DNA from: SIG452 sp045540295
GTDB taxonomy: Bacteria > Bacillota > Clostridia > UMGS1840
DNA: 64,000 nucleotides
Reading direction: 5' to 3'
NCBI GenBank assembly: GCA_045540295.1
Contig: JAZQGY010000005.1
Span: 1-64,000 of the forward strand
The position numbers and the translations under genes were made by a program. A model generated the notes under the pieces. The model did not search any database. It saw only the letters and a program-made list of their open reading frames with translations, and had not been told where the DNA came from. The stretch's first letter is position 1. The number at the start of each line of letters is the position of its first letter. This document shows positions 16,221-24,614 of the stretch, one piece after another.

Positions 16221-16258
16221 AAAGACCGTACTCCCAAAGGAGTGCGGTCTCTTTTTTT
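16221..16258 (+). terminator. Terminator after the MocR-type gene
   Basis: AAGACCGTACTCC pairs with GGAGTGCGGTCTC (one G-U pair) around a CAAA loop and is followed by seven T. On the minus strand it may also help end dpaAB, whose last stop is at 16274. Confidence 0.85.
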
Positions 16259-16273
16259 AAAAAAACTCAAAAG

Positions 16274-16852
16274 CTACTCAATAATCGGCTGAAATTGTTT
16301 TCCTTCCAAAGCTAAAAGCAGGGTGTCCTTTAATTTGGTAAAATCACAAACCAACGAGGTTGGCTTTTTCACCGGATCATCCTGGGACAGTGGCACAAAA
16401 TACACATTCTTCACGGGAAGCATCATCCCCAAACTTTTGGCAGACTGACCAAGGCCGTCGTTGGTGGCAAGAGCAATCACCACGGGAATACCGTTTCGTA
16501 AGCAAGCTTTCACCGCCATCGTGGCAGAGGTGTCTGTAATGCCGTTTGCCAGTTTAGACATGGTATTTCCTGTGCAAGGAGCAACCACCATCACATCAAT
16601 GTATTTTTTCGGGCCAATCGGCTCCACCTCACTGATCGTGGACAGCACCTTTTTGCCCGTCATTTCTTCAATTTTCTGCACAAAATCGGAAGCCTTCCCG
16701 AAGCGAGTATCGGTTTTAAAAGCGTTGTCACTCATCATCGGAAACACTTCAAAGCCGTCCTCTAACAAGCGGGAAAGTTCCGCAAGTGATTTTTGGAAGG
16801 TGCAATAGGAACCGGTCAGACAGTAGCCTACCTTAATGGGATTCATAGACAC
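16274..16852 (-). CDS. dpaB: Dipicolinate synthase subunit B
   Basis: A 192-residue flavoprotein-like subunit (SpoVFB). It has KVGYCLTGSYCTF at the N-terminus and DVMVVAPCTGNTMSKLANGITD, the flavin-type fold seen in Dfp-like proteins. With DpaA it makes dipicolinic acid from the lysine-pathway intermediate dihydrodipicolinate in the mother cell for loading into the spore core. The start lies one base after the dpaA stop. Its presence argues that the organism forms spores. Confidence 0.93.
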   Translation of the reverse strand: MSMNPIKVGYCLTGSYCTFQKSLAELSRLLEDGFEVFPMMSDNAFKTDTRFGKASDFVQKIEEMTGKKVLSTISEVEPIGPKKYIDVMVVAPCTGNTMSKLANGITDTSATMAVKACLRNGIPVVIALATNDGLGQSAKSLGMMLPVKNVYFVPLSQDDPVKKPTSLVCDFTKLKDTLLLALEGKQFQPIIE

Positions 16853-16853
16853 G

Positions 16854-17726
16854 TCATTCCTTATTGCTGTTTTTGGAAAGCAGACGGATTACGGTATCCG
16901 CCACAATCTTTCCTGAGGAAACCGGGGCAATCTTTCCGGGAAGGGACAAAGCATGAATTACTTTCAATCCCTGCGCTTTGGCAGAGGCAAAGTCAATCCC
17001 TCCGGGCAGAGATGCCAAATCCACAAACAGACTTTCTTTTGAAATTTCACCAAGGAAAGAATCATCAAAAATCAACGTGGGAACGGTGTTAAAAATAAGC
17101 TCCATCTTTGGAAGAATCGCAGGAAGACTCCCATAGGAAACGGGAATATGGCCTGCCAGCTTCATTTTAGCAAAATGAGTATCCCGTCTTGCTGCCACAT
17201 AGGTGATTGCCCCCAAAGATTTCAGCATTGTTGCCAAAAAACTTCCGATTCTGCCATAACCGGTAATTAATACAGAGGCGTGATGGAGTGAAATCGGCGT
17301 TTCACAAATGGCAATTCCCACCGCTGCTTCTGCCGTAAGATAAGCATTTTTTAATAAAAAGTCTTCTTCTTTGGCATAGTCGGTGACACATTCCCGATAG
17401 CATGAGGGAAGTTTTCCTGCCATTCCGCAAAAAACTTTTGTTTTTTCCGGGATTTTAGAAAACAGCTCTTCCAAAGGCAAACAATCCTCCCAAAGCGGTG
17501 TGTTCAGCGTTTTTCCATCTTTTGAAACCGGAAGGGGTAACAACACACAATCCGCTCCATCCAGCGCACCGTCCAAATCGGATATTCCCAAATATTCAGA
17601 AAAACCCTTCAGGTGAGCAGGAGAAAAACCGTACACCTTCACATCATACCCTTGCTCCAAAAATGTGTTAGCGGCAGAAATTTGCCGTAAATCTCCACCA
17701 ATGACCGAAATTTTTTGACGCATCAT
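16854..17726 (-). CDS. dpaA: Dipicolinate synthase subunit A
   Basis: A 290-residue subunit (SpoVFA) with two Rossmann-like parts. The N-terminus is KISVIGGDLRQISAANTF, and the NAD(P)-binding motif ITGYGRIGSFLATMLKSLG is near residue 150. The LFVDLASLPGGIDFASA segment near residue 237 is typical of the family. It acts with DpaB in dipicolinate synthesis. Expression should depend on the mother-cell sigma factor K; a matching promoter could not be identified with confidence in the 274 bases upstream. Confidence 0.93.
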   Translation of the reverse strand: MMRQKISVIGGDLRQISAANTFLEQGYDVKVYGFSPAHLKGFSEYLGISDLDGALDGADCVLLPLPVSKDGKTLNTPLWEDCLPLEELFSKIPEKTKVFCGMAGKLPSCYRECVTDYAKEEDFLLKNAYLTAEAAVGIAICETPISLHHASVLITGYGRIGSFLATMLKSLGAITYVAARRDTHFAKMKLAGHIPVSYGSLPAILPKMELIFNTVPTLIFDDSFLGEISKESLFVDLASLPGGIDFASAKAQGLKVIHALSLPGKIAPVSSGKIVADTVIRLLSKNSNKE

Positions 17727-17854
17727 AACCCAACCCTCTCCCGTGTAAGCCCAAGATTCTAAGGCGATTGCCCCACTATCAACTTATGCAAGGAAGCTCT
17801 GTTTGACACCATAGAAAAAATCGTTAATTTTTCCACAATTTTTCGAAAAAAAGC

Positions 17855-17883
17855 TTGACAATATAGATTCTTTATGGTAAAAT
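17855..17883 (+). promoter_or_regulatory. rplS promoter
   Basis: TTGACA (17855-17860) and TAAAAT (17878-17883) with a 17-base spacer; the transcript would have a leader of about 110 bases before rplS. Confidence 0.85.
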
Positions 17884-17889
17884 ATGTTC

Positions 17890-17990
17890 CTGTAGTGTAA
17901 AAGGAGCGGTCCGCTTACACGGGAAAGCAGCTCCCACTGGGAAAAGTTAAAAGGGTTTTCCAATCGTGTAAAGAACGCTTATCAAGAAAG
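17890..17990 (+). ncRNA. Candidate ribosomal protein L19 leader
   Basis: The rplS leader contains a hairpin closed by GTGTAA (17895-17900) and TTACAC (17915-17920), then a second stem formed by GGAAAA and TTTTCC around 17939-17961. A structured L19 leader is known in Firmicutes and is thought to bind L19. Position and size fit, but the consensus was not checked. Confidence 0.4.
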
Positions 17991-18000
17991 GAGATTCGAC

Positions 18001-18348
18001 ATGGACGTTTTAAAGGCCATTACTATGGATCAGTTAAGAACTGATATGCCTAACATTCAGATCGGTGATACCGTGAAAGTGTATGTTAAGGTAAGAGAAG
18101 GTGCAAAAGAAAGAATTCAGATGTACGAAGGCACCGTTATCAAGAAAAAAGGCGGCGGAATCCAGGAAACCTTCACCGTTAGAAGATTATCTTCCGGTAT
18201 CGGTGTTGAAAGAACCTTCCCGGTTAACTCCCCCATTATTGACAAAGTTGTAGTTGTAAGACATGGTAAAGTAAGAAGAGCAAAACTGTTCTACTTAAGA
18301 AAACGTGTTGGTAAAGCTGCAAAAGTTAGAGAAAGACTGGGCGACTAA
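18001..18348 (+). CDS. rplS: 50S ribosomal protein L19
   Basis: A 115-residue ribosomal protein with the family pattern IQIGDTVKVYVKVREGAKER, MYEGTVIKKKGGG, ETFTVRRLSSGIGVERTFP and RRAKLFYLRKRVGKAAKVRE. L19 sits at the subunit interface of the ribosome. AAGGAG precedes the ATG. It is transcribed alone, between its promoter and a strong terminator, without the usual neighbours rpsP, rimM and trmD. Confidence 0.97.
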   Translation: MDVLKAITMDQLRTDMPNIQIGDTVKVYVKVREGAKERIQMYEGTVIKKKGGGIQETFTVRRLSSGIGVERTFPVNSPIIDKVVVVRHGKVRRAKLFYLRKRVGKAAKVRERLGD

Positions 18349-18370
18349 TCTTTCCGACCAAATTGTCACA

Positions 18371-18405
18371 AAAAGGGCTGAATCAAATTGATTCAGCTCT
18401 TTTTT
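18371..18405 (+). terminator. rplS terminator
   Basis: GGGCTGAATC pairs with GATTCAGCTC (one G-U pair) followed by TTTTTT, 25 bases after the rplS stop. Confidence 0.85.
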
Positions 18406-18440
18406 CGTTTTTCTGACATAAAAATGATTGTATTGACACA

Positions 18441-18470
18441 AAAAGGCACAGGTATAATCCTGTGCCTTTC
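18441..18470. terminator. Second hairpin between rplS and lacZ
   Basis: AAAGGCACAGG (18442-18452) and CCTGTGCCTTT (18459-18469) form a perfect 11-bp stem with the loop TATAAT. It lies in the convergent rplS/lacZ gap and may serve either strand. Confidence 0.6.
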
Positions 18471-18502
18471 ATTGTTTTCATTACCTCAAACAAGGCGATG
18501 AG

Positions 18503-18600
18503 AAATGGATGTAAAATTCAAAAACCGAGCCCGCAGGGGTTACCCGAAGCCGTACCGAGTGTACGGCGAGTGGTGAGGTTTTCGGATTGTACGCCATTTA
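18503..18600 (+). repeat. Palindromic dispersed repeat, copy 1
   Basis: Central hairpin GCCGTAC..GTACGGC (18549-18567) preceded by CCCGAA and followed by GAGTGGTGAG. Outer arms (around 18508-18530 and 18569-18597) are roughly complementary. It is clearly related to the copies at 18632, 30760, 46361, 48544 and 48651. Confidence 0.75.
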
Positions 18601-18631
18601 TCGAGCCTATTCCATACAATAGGATGCAGAA

Positions 18632-18717
18632 AAATGATTGCAGAATTTTCCAATCCAACCCGAAGCTGTATATATTATACTGCGAGCGGTGGGATTGGGA
18701 GATTATGTGCGATTTTT
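18632..18717 (+). repeat. Palindromic dispersed repeat, copy 2
   Basis: Same layout as copy 1: CCCGAAGCTGTA, TATATTATA-type centre, TACTGCGAGCGG, with outer arms GCAGAATTTTCCAATCC and GGATTGGGAGATTATGTGC roughly complementary. It ends just before the lacZ stop. Confidence 0.7.
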
Positions 18718-18724
18718 CAAATCC

Positions 18725-21700
18725 CTACTTCACAGAAATAGTGAAGCCGAATAAATACTTATCCGCATTCACTCTGTTTTCCGGATAGAGAGAAGAAATC
18801 CATACCATTTCTCCACCGATGCCGGCATGTTTGGCGTCGATATGCAGATAGCTTTCAGGTCTTCTTACCAGGCGGTGTTCGTATCCTGCTGTCAGATAAT
18901 CTTCCACGGTATTATGATGAATGTCAAAATGGAAGGGTAAGTCACCTTCAAAGCGCATGGTGTGACCGTTGGAATCAGAAATTTCCAGCCATTCTGTGGA
19001 TTCGTGTCCACCGTTTTCCACGGGAGGATTGAAGGGGAAATGTTCTTTTTCCACTTCGCTTTCGTATACTGCTTTTACGGGCGAAAGCATTCTGTCGCAA
19101 TAGCTTTCGTTTCTGCCAAAAGCAAAGTATTTTAAGGTTTCAAAGCCAGCGGGAATTACTAATTCTTCCCCGATTCTGGGAAGGTCACCGATGTCTTTAT
19201 CCATATCGTATACCACATCTACATGAATCTGATCTTTTAACACAGTATAGGTCAGTTTGGAATAAATATGGTAACCGGTGGCACCGGTGGTGCAGGTTTC
19301 GCTTTCCACCACTACTCTGCCGTCACTACCCTGATAGTAGCTAACGCCTAAGCAGGTGGAAGCAGGATTTCTCATTTCATCCCACAGCACATTTCTGCCC
19401 CAGGGCATTCCCGGACAGTTGGTGCCGCAGGCAGGACGGTAATACTGCTTTTTCCAACCTTCCATTAAGTAGGTGGTGCCGTCTTTAGCCAAAGTTTTTA
19501 CCGCACCGGTATCTTTTTTGAATACCACGGTGAAGCTTCCGTCAGTGACGGTGATGTTGGCACCATCTTCGGTTACGGTATAATTGGAAGAAACTTTGGG
19601 AACAAAGGTTCTTTCGGTTTTGCCATGTTCCAATTCAAACTGGGCATAGCCGATTTCATAACCTGCATCATAAGCTTTTGTTGCATCTTTGGCATAAACG
19701 GTAAAGAGAATATGATATTTACAATTGGGCTTGGACTGATAATCCACTTTGTAGGTCCAGTCAATGGTTTCACCCGGTTTTAATACGGGTAAATCCACGT
19801 CCACCGTTTTGATAGGATAACCGTTTTCATAGACGGTAGCGGTAACATCATAATGACTGGTGTCTAATGCCATATTGGTGTTGGATACCAAGTATCTGTT
19901 TTCAAATTTGGTAATTTCACGGTGGTCATAATGAGGCTTTCTGAAAATAATGGGCATATAACCCATTTTCAGCTCATAGGCACCGGGCTTCCAGGTGTAA
20001 TCTCCCAGCATAACACCGTTATTGGTGAAGAAGGGAGCGCACTCTCTTTCCCGGATGGATTCGTTGAAAGCACCGGCATAGCCATAAAATTCCACGCCGT
20101 TTTCGTCCTTGGTGGCAATGCCTTTGTCGATTAAATCCCAGGCAAAACCGCCCTGAAAACGGGGGTATTTTAAGACGCAATCCACATAACGCTGAACGCC
20201 GGAGCCGGCATTTAGCATTTCATAGAGCATTTCAATTAAGATGATGGGTCTGTCATCATCCACATCAGAAATCATATCCCGAATCATCCACTGTTGTGCG
20301 TACATAAAGGGACGGGTATCGCTCATCCGCTTGCTGACATCTAAAATTTCGCCACCTTCATACTGGCAAAGTCTGGTGGGATCGTATTGTTTGAGCCAAC
20401 CGTACATTGCTGCGTGAGCAGGCCCTACACCGCTTTCGTTGCCCAAAGACCAGCAATAAACACAAACATGATTTTTATAGAAGGTTGCCATACGAGCAGC
20501 ACGGTTCACAAATTCGGGTGCCCATTCTGGACTACGGGTCAGCTGACCGTATACACCGTGGCTTTCCACGTTACATTCCAGCATTACCATCAGACCGTAT
20601 TCGTCGCAGAGTTCATAGAATTCACGGCAAGCGGGATAGTGGCAGGTTCTTACGGCATTAATATTCATCTGCTTCATGTTTTCCACTTCACGGATGATGA
20701 TTTCACGGCTTAAGGTTCTGCCGGTATAGACGTGATGCTCGTGACGGTTCATTCCTTTCACAATCATTCTCTGACCGTTTAAATGAACCACACCTTTTAT
20801 AATTTCAATTCGTCTGAATCCGATGCGATAGGCTTCCATATCCAGCACGTTGCCGCAAGAATCAGTTAAGGTGCAAACAACGGTATAAAGCTTGGGAGTT
20901 TCGGGAGTCCAGGGTTCCACTTCTCCCACATTGGCTTTGATGATTGCCCCATTACAGTCGGGCAGACGGTCATCGTGTCTGGATTCTGTGCCAATTTCAG
21001 GACAAACGGAATACAATAAGGTTTCGCCATCGTAAATTTCAAAGGTTAAGGTATCGTTGGCAAAGCCGTTCACACGGTTTAACAAAATGTTACCGCTGAT
21101 GCTACCCTTACCCAGTTCGTAGTCGGTTAACACCTTCACATCCACAATACGTTTTTTAGGTTTGGAAATTAAGTAAACAGGACGGTAAATCCCTGCCAAA
21201 TACCAGTAGTCCTGGTCTTCCACATAGGAAGAAGAAGCAATCTTCATCACCTGAACAGTCAGGGTGTTTTCACCGGGTTTTACGAATTCTGTAATATCGA
21301 AGGTAGAAGGAAGCTTACTGTCTTCCGCATAGCCGACTTCTTTGTCATTTACCCACAGAATATAGGAAGTTTCCACCCCGTCAAACTGAATGAAGGTGTC
21401 TTTTTTGCACCAGTCTTCTGATACGGTGAAGGTGGTTTCATAAATACCTGTGGGGTTTTTCTTTGGAATATTGGGCGCATTAACCACTCTGGTTTCCCCA
21501 TCATCGGTGGGAAATACAACGCAGCCCTCGGTTTCGTAATATTTCCAGGGGTAGGAAAAGTTGGTATAGACGGGTTCACCAAATCCAAAATATTCCCAGT
21601 TACCGGGAACGGGGATTTCGGCAGTGAAGTTTTTATCTAAATGTGCATCATAGGAGGGTACTTCATCATAGTAACGAAATTTCCAGTTGCCGTTTAAGCA

Positions 21701-21847
21701 TTTCACGTTAGAAGATTTTAAAATGTCGCAGGTAAAGGCTTCTTCTTTGGTTGCATAGGCACCCCACTGTGAATGGGGAGCTTCCCGGTTTACCTGGGTA
21801 ACATCCAAATCTGCCCAAGGCATTTTGGTATGAATTTTCTGGTACAT
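18725..21847 (-). CDS. lacZ: Beta-galactosidase, GH2 (LacZ type)
   Basis: A 1040-residue GH2 enzyme with the five-domain LacZ layout: sugar-binding jelly roll (about 40-230), immunoglobulin-like domain (about 230-345), TIM barrel (about 346-640) and a large C-terminal Bgal_small_N-type domain (about 770-1035). The acid/base Glu471 lies in WSLGNESGVGP; the nucleophile should be Glu539 in PIILIEMLYEML. That second motif departs from the usual CEYAHAMGN, so specificity may differ. No signal peptide is seen, so it acts in the cytoplasm on imported beta-galactosides. The ATG follows AAGGAGAACAGGTT, 39 bases after the isomerase/acyl-CoA ligase gene, suggesting one operon. Confidence 0.92.
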   Translation of the reverse strand: MYQKIHTKMPWADLDVTQVNREAPHSQWGAYATKEEAFTCDILKSSNVKCLNGNWKFRYYDEVPSYDAHLDKNFTAEIPVPGNWEYFGFGEPVYTNFSYPWKYYETEGCVVFPTDDGETRVVNAPNIPKKNPTGIYETTFTVSEDWCKKDTFIQFDGVETSYILWVNDKEVGYAEDSKLPSTFDITEFVKPGENTLTVQVMKIASSSYVEDQDYWYLAGIYRPVYLISKPKKRIVDVKVLTDYELGKGSISGNILLNRVNGFANDTLTFEIYDGETLLYSVCPEIGTESRHDDRLPDCNGAIIKANVGEVEPWTPETPKLYTVVCTLTDSCGNVLDMEAYRIGFRRIEIIKGVVHLNGQRMIVKGMNRHEHHVYTGRTLSREIIIREVENMKQMNINAVRTCHYPACREFYELCDEYGLMVMLECNVESHGVYGQLTRSPEWAPEFVNRAARMATFYKNHVCVYCWSLGNESGVGPAHAAMYGWLKQYDPTRLCQYEGGEILDVSKRMSDTRPFMYAQQWMIRDMISDVDDDRPIILIEMLYEMLNAGSGVQRYVDCVLKYPRFQGGFAWDLIDKGIATKDENGVEFYGYAGAFNESIRERECAPFFTNNGVMLGDYTWKPGAYELKMGYMPIIFRKPHYDHREITKFENRYLVSNTNMALDTSHYDVTATVYENGYPIKTVDVDLPVLKPGETIDWTYKVDYQSKPNCKYHILFTVYAKDATKAYDAGYEIGYAQFELEHGKTERTFVPKVSSNYTVTEDGANITVTDGSFTVVFKKDTGAVKTLAKDGTTYLMEGWKKQYYRPACGTNCPGMPWGRNVLWDEMRNPASTCLGVSYYQGSDGRVVVESETCTTGATGYHIYSKLTYTVLKDQIHVDVVYDMDKDIGDLPRIGEELVIPAGFETLKYFAFGRNESYCDRMLSPVKAVYESEVEKEHFPFNPPVENGGHESTEWLEISDSNGHTMRFEGDLPFHFDIHHNTVEDYLTAGYEHRLVRRPESYLHIDAKHAGIGGEMVWISSLYPENRVNADKYLFGFTISVK

Positions 21848-21886
21848 AACCTGTTCTCCTTTTTTGCTTTTTTCACTTTACGTTTT

Positions 21887-24421
21887 TTATGCGGTTTCGA
21901 TGGCGTTATCTTTATGCAGGTTGAATTTTTCCACTGCCATTTCGCGCATCTTATATTTTAAAATCTTTCCTGCCGCATTCATGGGGAAGGAATCCACAAA
22001 ATCTACATAACGGGGAGTTTTATGTTTCGCCATATGGGTATATACATATTCCTTCATTTCCTCCTCGGTCATGGTTTCGCCCTCTTTTAAGATGACGCAT
22101 GCCATAATTTCTTCCCCGTACTGACGGTCAGGAACGCCGATTACCTGAACATCGGAAACCTTGGGATGTGTATAAATGAAATCTTCAATTTCTTTGGGAT
22201 AAATATTTTCGCCGCCACGGATAATCATATCTTTAATTCTGCCGGTAATTTTATAGTATCCGTTTTCGTCACGGCGGGCAAGGTCACCGGTGTGCAGCCA
22301 GCCGTTTTCATCAATGGCTGCAGCAGTTGCCTGGGGCATTTTGTAGTAACCTTTCATAATATTGTAGCCTTTTGCCACAAATTCGCCATCCACATTGTCA
22401 GGCAGTTCTTCGCCGGTTTCGGGATCCACAATTTTGCAGTCGATACCGTACATTGCCGCACCAACGGTATTCACCCGAACATCTAAAGAGTCTGTAATCT
22501 TCGACATGGTGCATCCGGGAGAAGCTTCCGTCTGACCGTATACAATGCAGATTTCTTTCATATTCATTTTGTCTACCACATCTTCCATCACCTTGATGGG
22601 ACAGGGGCTACCTGCCATAATCCCGGTTCTCATATGAGAAAAGTCTGTTTTTTCGAAATCATCGTGTCCCAGCATTGCAATAAACATAGTGGGAACTCCG
22701 TGGAAGCAGGTGATTTTTTCTTTGTTGATACAATCTAAGCCACGTCTGGGAGAAAATGCCGGAATGGGAGACATGGTCACCCCGTGAGTCATAGAAGCAG
22801 TCATTGCCAGTACCATACCGAAGCAATGGAACATAGGCACCTGAATCATCATACGGTCTGCAGTGGATAAGTCCATACAGTCACCGATGTTTTTACCGTT
22901 GTTCACCACATTATAGTGAGTCAGCATGACCCCTTTGGGGAAGCCGGTGGTGCCGGAGGTATATTGCATATTGCAAACGTCGTGCTTGTTGATAGCTGCC
23001 TGACGGCGGTATACTTCTTCAATGGAAACCTTATCTTTTAGAGCAACACTTTCTTCCCAGGTATAGCAACCGGGTTGTTTGTCACCTACAATGACAATGT
23101 TTCGAAGGAAGGGGAGCTTCTTGATATGTAAGGGCTTTCCGGTTTCGTGAGTAGCAAGTTCGGGACACAGCTCCTTAATAATTGCCACATAGTCGGAATC
23201 CTTGTAACCCTCGGTCATAATGAGCGTGTGAGTATCAGACTGACGGAGCAGGTATTCTGCTTCGTGAATTTTGTAAGCAGTGTTTACGGTAACCAAAACC
23301 GCACCGATTTTGGTGGTTGCCCAGAAGGAAATATACCACTGAGGAACATTGGTTGCCCAAATGGCAACGTGGTCCCCTGCTTTTACGCCCATTGCAATCA
23401 AAGAACGGGCAAAATCGTCCACATCGTCACGAAATTCAGAGTAGGTACGGGTATAATCCAAGGTGGTATAACGAAACGCATACTGATCCGGGAATTCTTC
23501 TACCATACGGTCTAACACCTGGGGGAAGGTTAAATCAATCAGATGTTCCTTGGGCCATACATATTTTCCTGTTTTACGGACATTGTCATACAGCTTGCCA
23601 CGGGTATCCCCATCGGTTCCGTAGGCTGCCATAAAGTTTACATAATGAGGGAACACAATTCCTGCATCGTTCAAATGGGGTGCATATGATTTTAACCATT
23701 CCAGAGACACATAGCCTTCGTAATTGATGGAACGAAGAGAAAACATTGCCGCATCCAGAGGCAAATCCCCTTCTCCCATCATACGGTAGGAGGGCTTTCC
23801 GTCTTCCATCACAGAATCCTTTACGTGGACATATTTAATGTATGCTCCTAAATTCTGAACAGTTTCTTCGGGAGATTCGTTCATAAAACGGTAAGGATGA
23901 TGCACATCCCACAACGCACCCACGTTGTCACTTGCCACAGAGTTTAACAAGTTTGCCAAACGCTTGGTGTTGGCATAAACACCATTGGTTTCCACAAGCA
24001 AGGTTACGTTATAACCTTCTGCATAGGAAACCAGTTCACTTAAGATGGAAAGAACGGCATCGTCGTCCACTTCTCCGTCCACATCCGCATTACGGTCAGC
24101 AAGAATTCGAAGATAGGGAGTGCCAATGGCGTTTGCTAAGTGAATATATTCCTTGATTTCTGCCTTGGTTTCTTCTGCTTTGTCTAAATATTTTAAGGCA
24201 CAGCCGGTAGACAGGCAGGGAATCTCCAGGTGCATTTTCTGAAGTCTTTCAATTGTGTTTTTTCGGTTTTCTTCGGAAAATGGGTTGCCTTTGATATTGC
24301 GGAGTCCTTCTCCCATTCCTCTCACTTCAATGCCGTGAAATCCACAGTCCTTTGCCATTGCAAGCATTTCAGACCAGGAAAAATCCGGACATCCTAAGGT
24401 GGAAAAAGCAAGTTTCATCAT
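21887..24421 (-). CDS. Fusion of a sugar isomerase/epimerase TIM barrel and an AMP-forming acyl-CoA synthetase
   Basis: An 844-residue protein joining two unrelated enzyme families without a frame break. Residues 1 to about 275 are a xylose-isomerase-like/AP endonuclease 2 TIM barrel with likely metal ligands Glu144 (LLVETNG), Asp172 and His174/175 (WDVHHPY), His199 (YVHVKDS) and Glu241 (SLEW). Residues about 285-835 are an acyl-CoA synthetase: P-loop YTSGTTGFPKG (487-497), VYGQTEASPG, HTGDLARRDENGYYKITGR, GGENIYPKEIE and the terminal catalytic Lys in NAAGKILKYKMRE. It probably activates a carboxylic acid to its CoA ester; substrate and reason for the fusion are unknown. lacZ follows 39 bases downstream. 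Confidence 0.88.
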   Translation of the reverse strand: MMKLAFSTLGCPDFSWSEMLAMAKDCGFHGIEVRGMGEGLRNIKGNPFSEENRKNTIERLQKMHLEIPCLSTGCALKYLDKAEETKAEIKEYIHLANAIGTPYLRILADRNADVDGEVDDDAVLSILSELVSYAEGYNVTLLVETNGVYANTKRLANLLNSVASDNVGALWDVHHPYRFMNESPEETVQNLGAYIKYVHVKDSVMEDGKPSYRMMGEGDLPLDAAMFSLRSINYEGYVSLEWLKSYAPHLNDAGIVFPHYVNFMAAYGTDGDTRGKLYDNVRKTGKYVWPKEHLIDLTFPQVLDRMVEEFPDQYAFRYTTLDYTRTYSEFRDDVDDFARSLIAMGVKAGDHVAIWATNVPQWYISFWATTKIGAVLVTVNTAYKIHEAEYLLRQSDTHTLIMTEGYKDSDYVAIIKELCPELATHETGKPLHIKKLPFLRNIVIVGDKQPGCYTWEESVALKDKVSIEEVYRRQAAINKHDVCNMQYTSGTTGFPKGVMLTHYNVVNNGKNIGDCMDLSTADRMMIQVPMFHCFGMVLAMTASMTHGVTMSPIPAFSPRRGLDCINKEKITCFHGVPTMFIAMLGHDDFEKTDFSHMRTGIMAGSPCPIKVMEDVVDKMNMKEICIVYGQTEASPGCTMSKITDSLDVRVNTVGAAMYGIDCKIVDPETGEELPDNVDGEFVAKGYNIMKGYYKMPQATAAAIDENGWLHTGDLARRDENGYYKITGRIKDMIIRGGENIYPKEIEDFIYTHPKVSDVQVIGVPDRQYGEEIMACVILKEGETMTEEEMKEYVYTHMAKHKTPRYVDFVDSFPMNAAGKILKYKMREMAVEKFNLHKDNAIETA

Positions 24422-24525
24422 GTATCAATCCTTTCTTTGGAAGGGGTTTATCTAAAATAAGTAAGTATGTAAGCCGTTTTGGAATCGGATGATTTTTTTG
24501 ACCAATCCATCTGTTTTACTAAAGC

Positions 24526-24612
24526 TGAAAGAAAATTGCTTAGATTTTCCGAATTTTCTGACCGCCGCGTACCGGGATGTACGCAAGGGAAGAAAAACGG
24601 GAAAGATAACAA
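24526..24612 (-). repeat. Divergent member of the palindromic repeat family (tentative)
   Basis: The centre GCGTAC..GTACGC (24568-24585) and the outer arms AAAATTG and CAATTTT make a nested palindrome of the same size as the other copies, directly after the argB stop. The CCCGAA flank is degraded, so family membership is uncertain. Confidence 0.4.
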
Positions 24613-24614
24613 TT

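Noticed and set aside
16202..16221. Frameshifted remainder of the MocR-type regulator
   Set aside because: Only 20 bases separate the stop from the terminator hairpin, so there is no room for the missing C-terminal part in any frame.
17727..17800. A sigma-K or sigma-E promoter for dpaAB (GCATAAGTTGATA on the minus strand)
   Set aside because: The -10-like CATA is present but the following bases and the -35 spacing do not fit either consensus well enough to call.
18433..18458. TTGACA and TATAAT on the plus strand as a promoter
   Set aside because: The spacer is only 14 bases and the TATAAT is the loop of a perfect 11-bp hairpin in a convergent intergenic gap.
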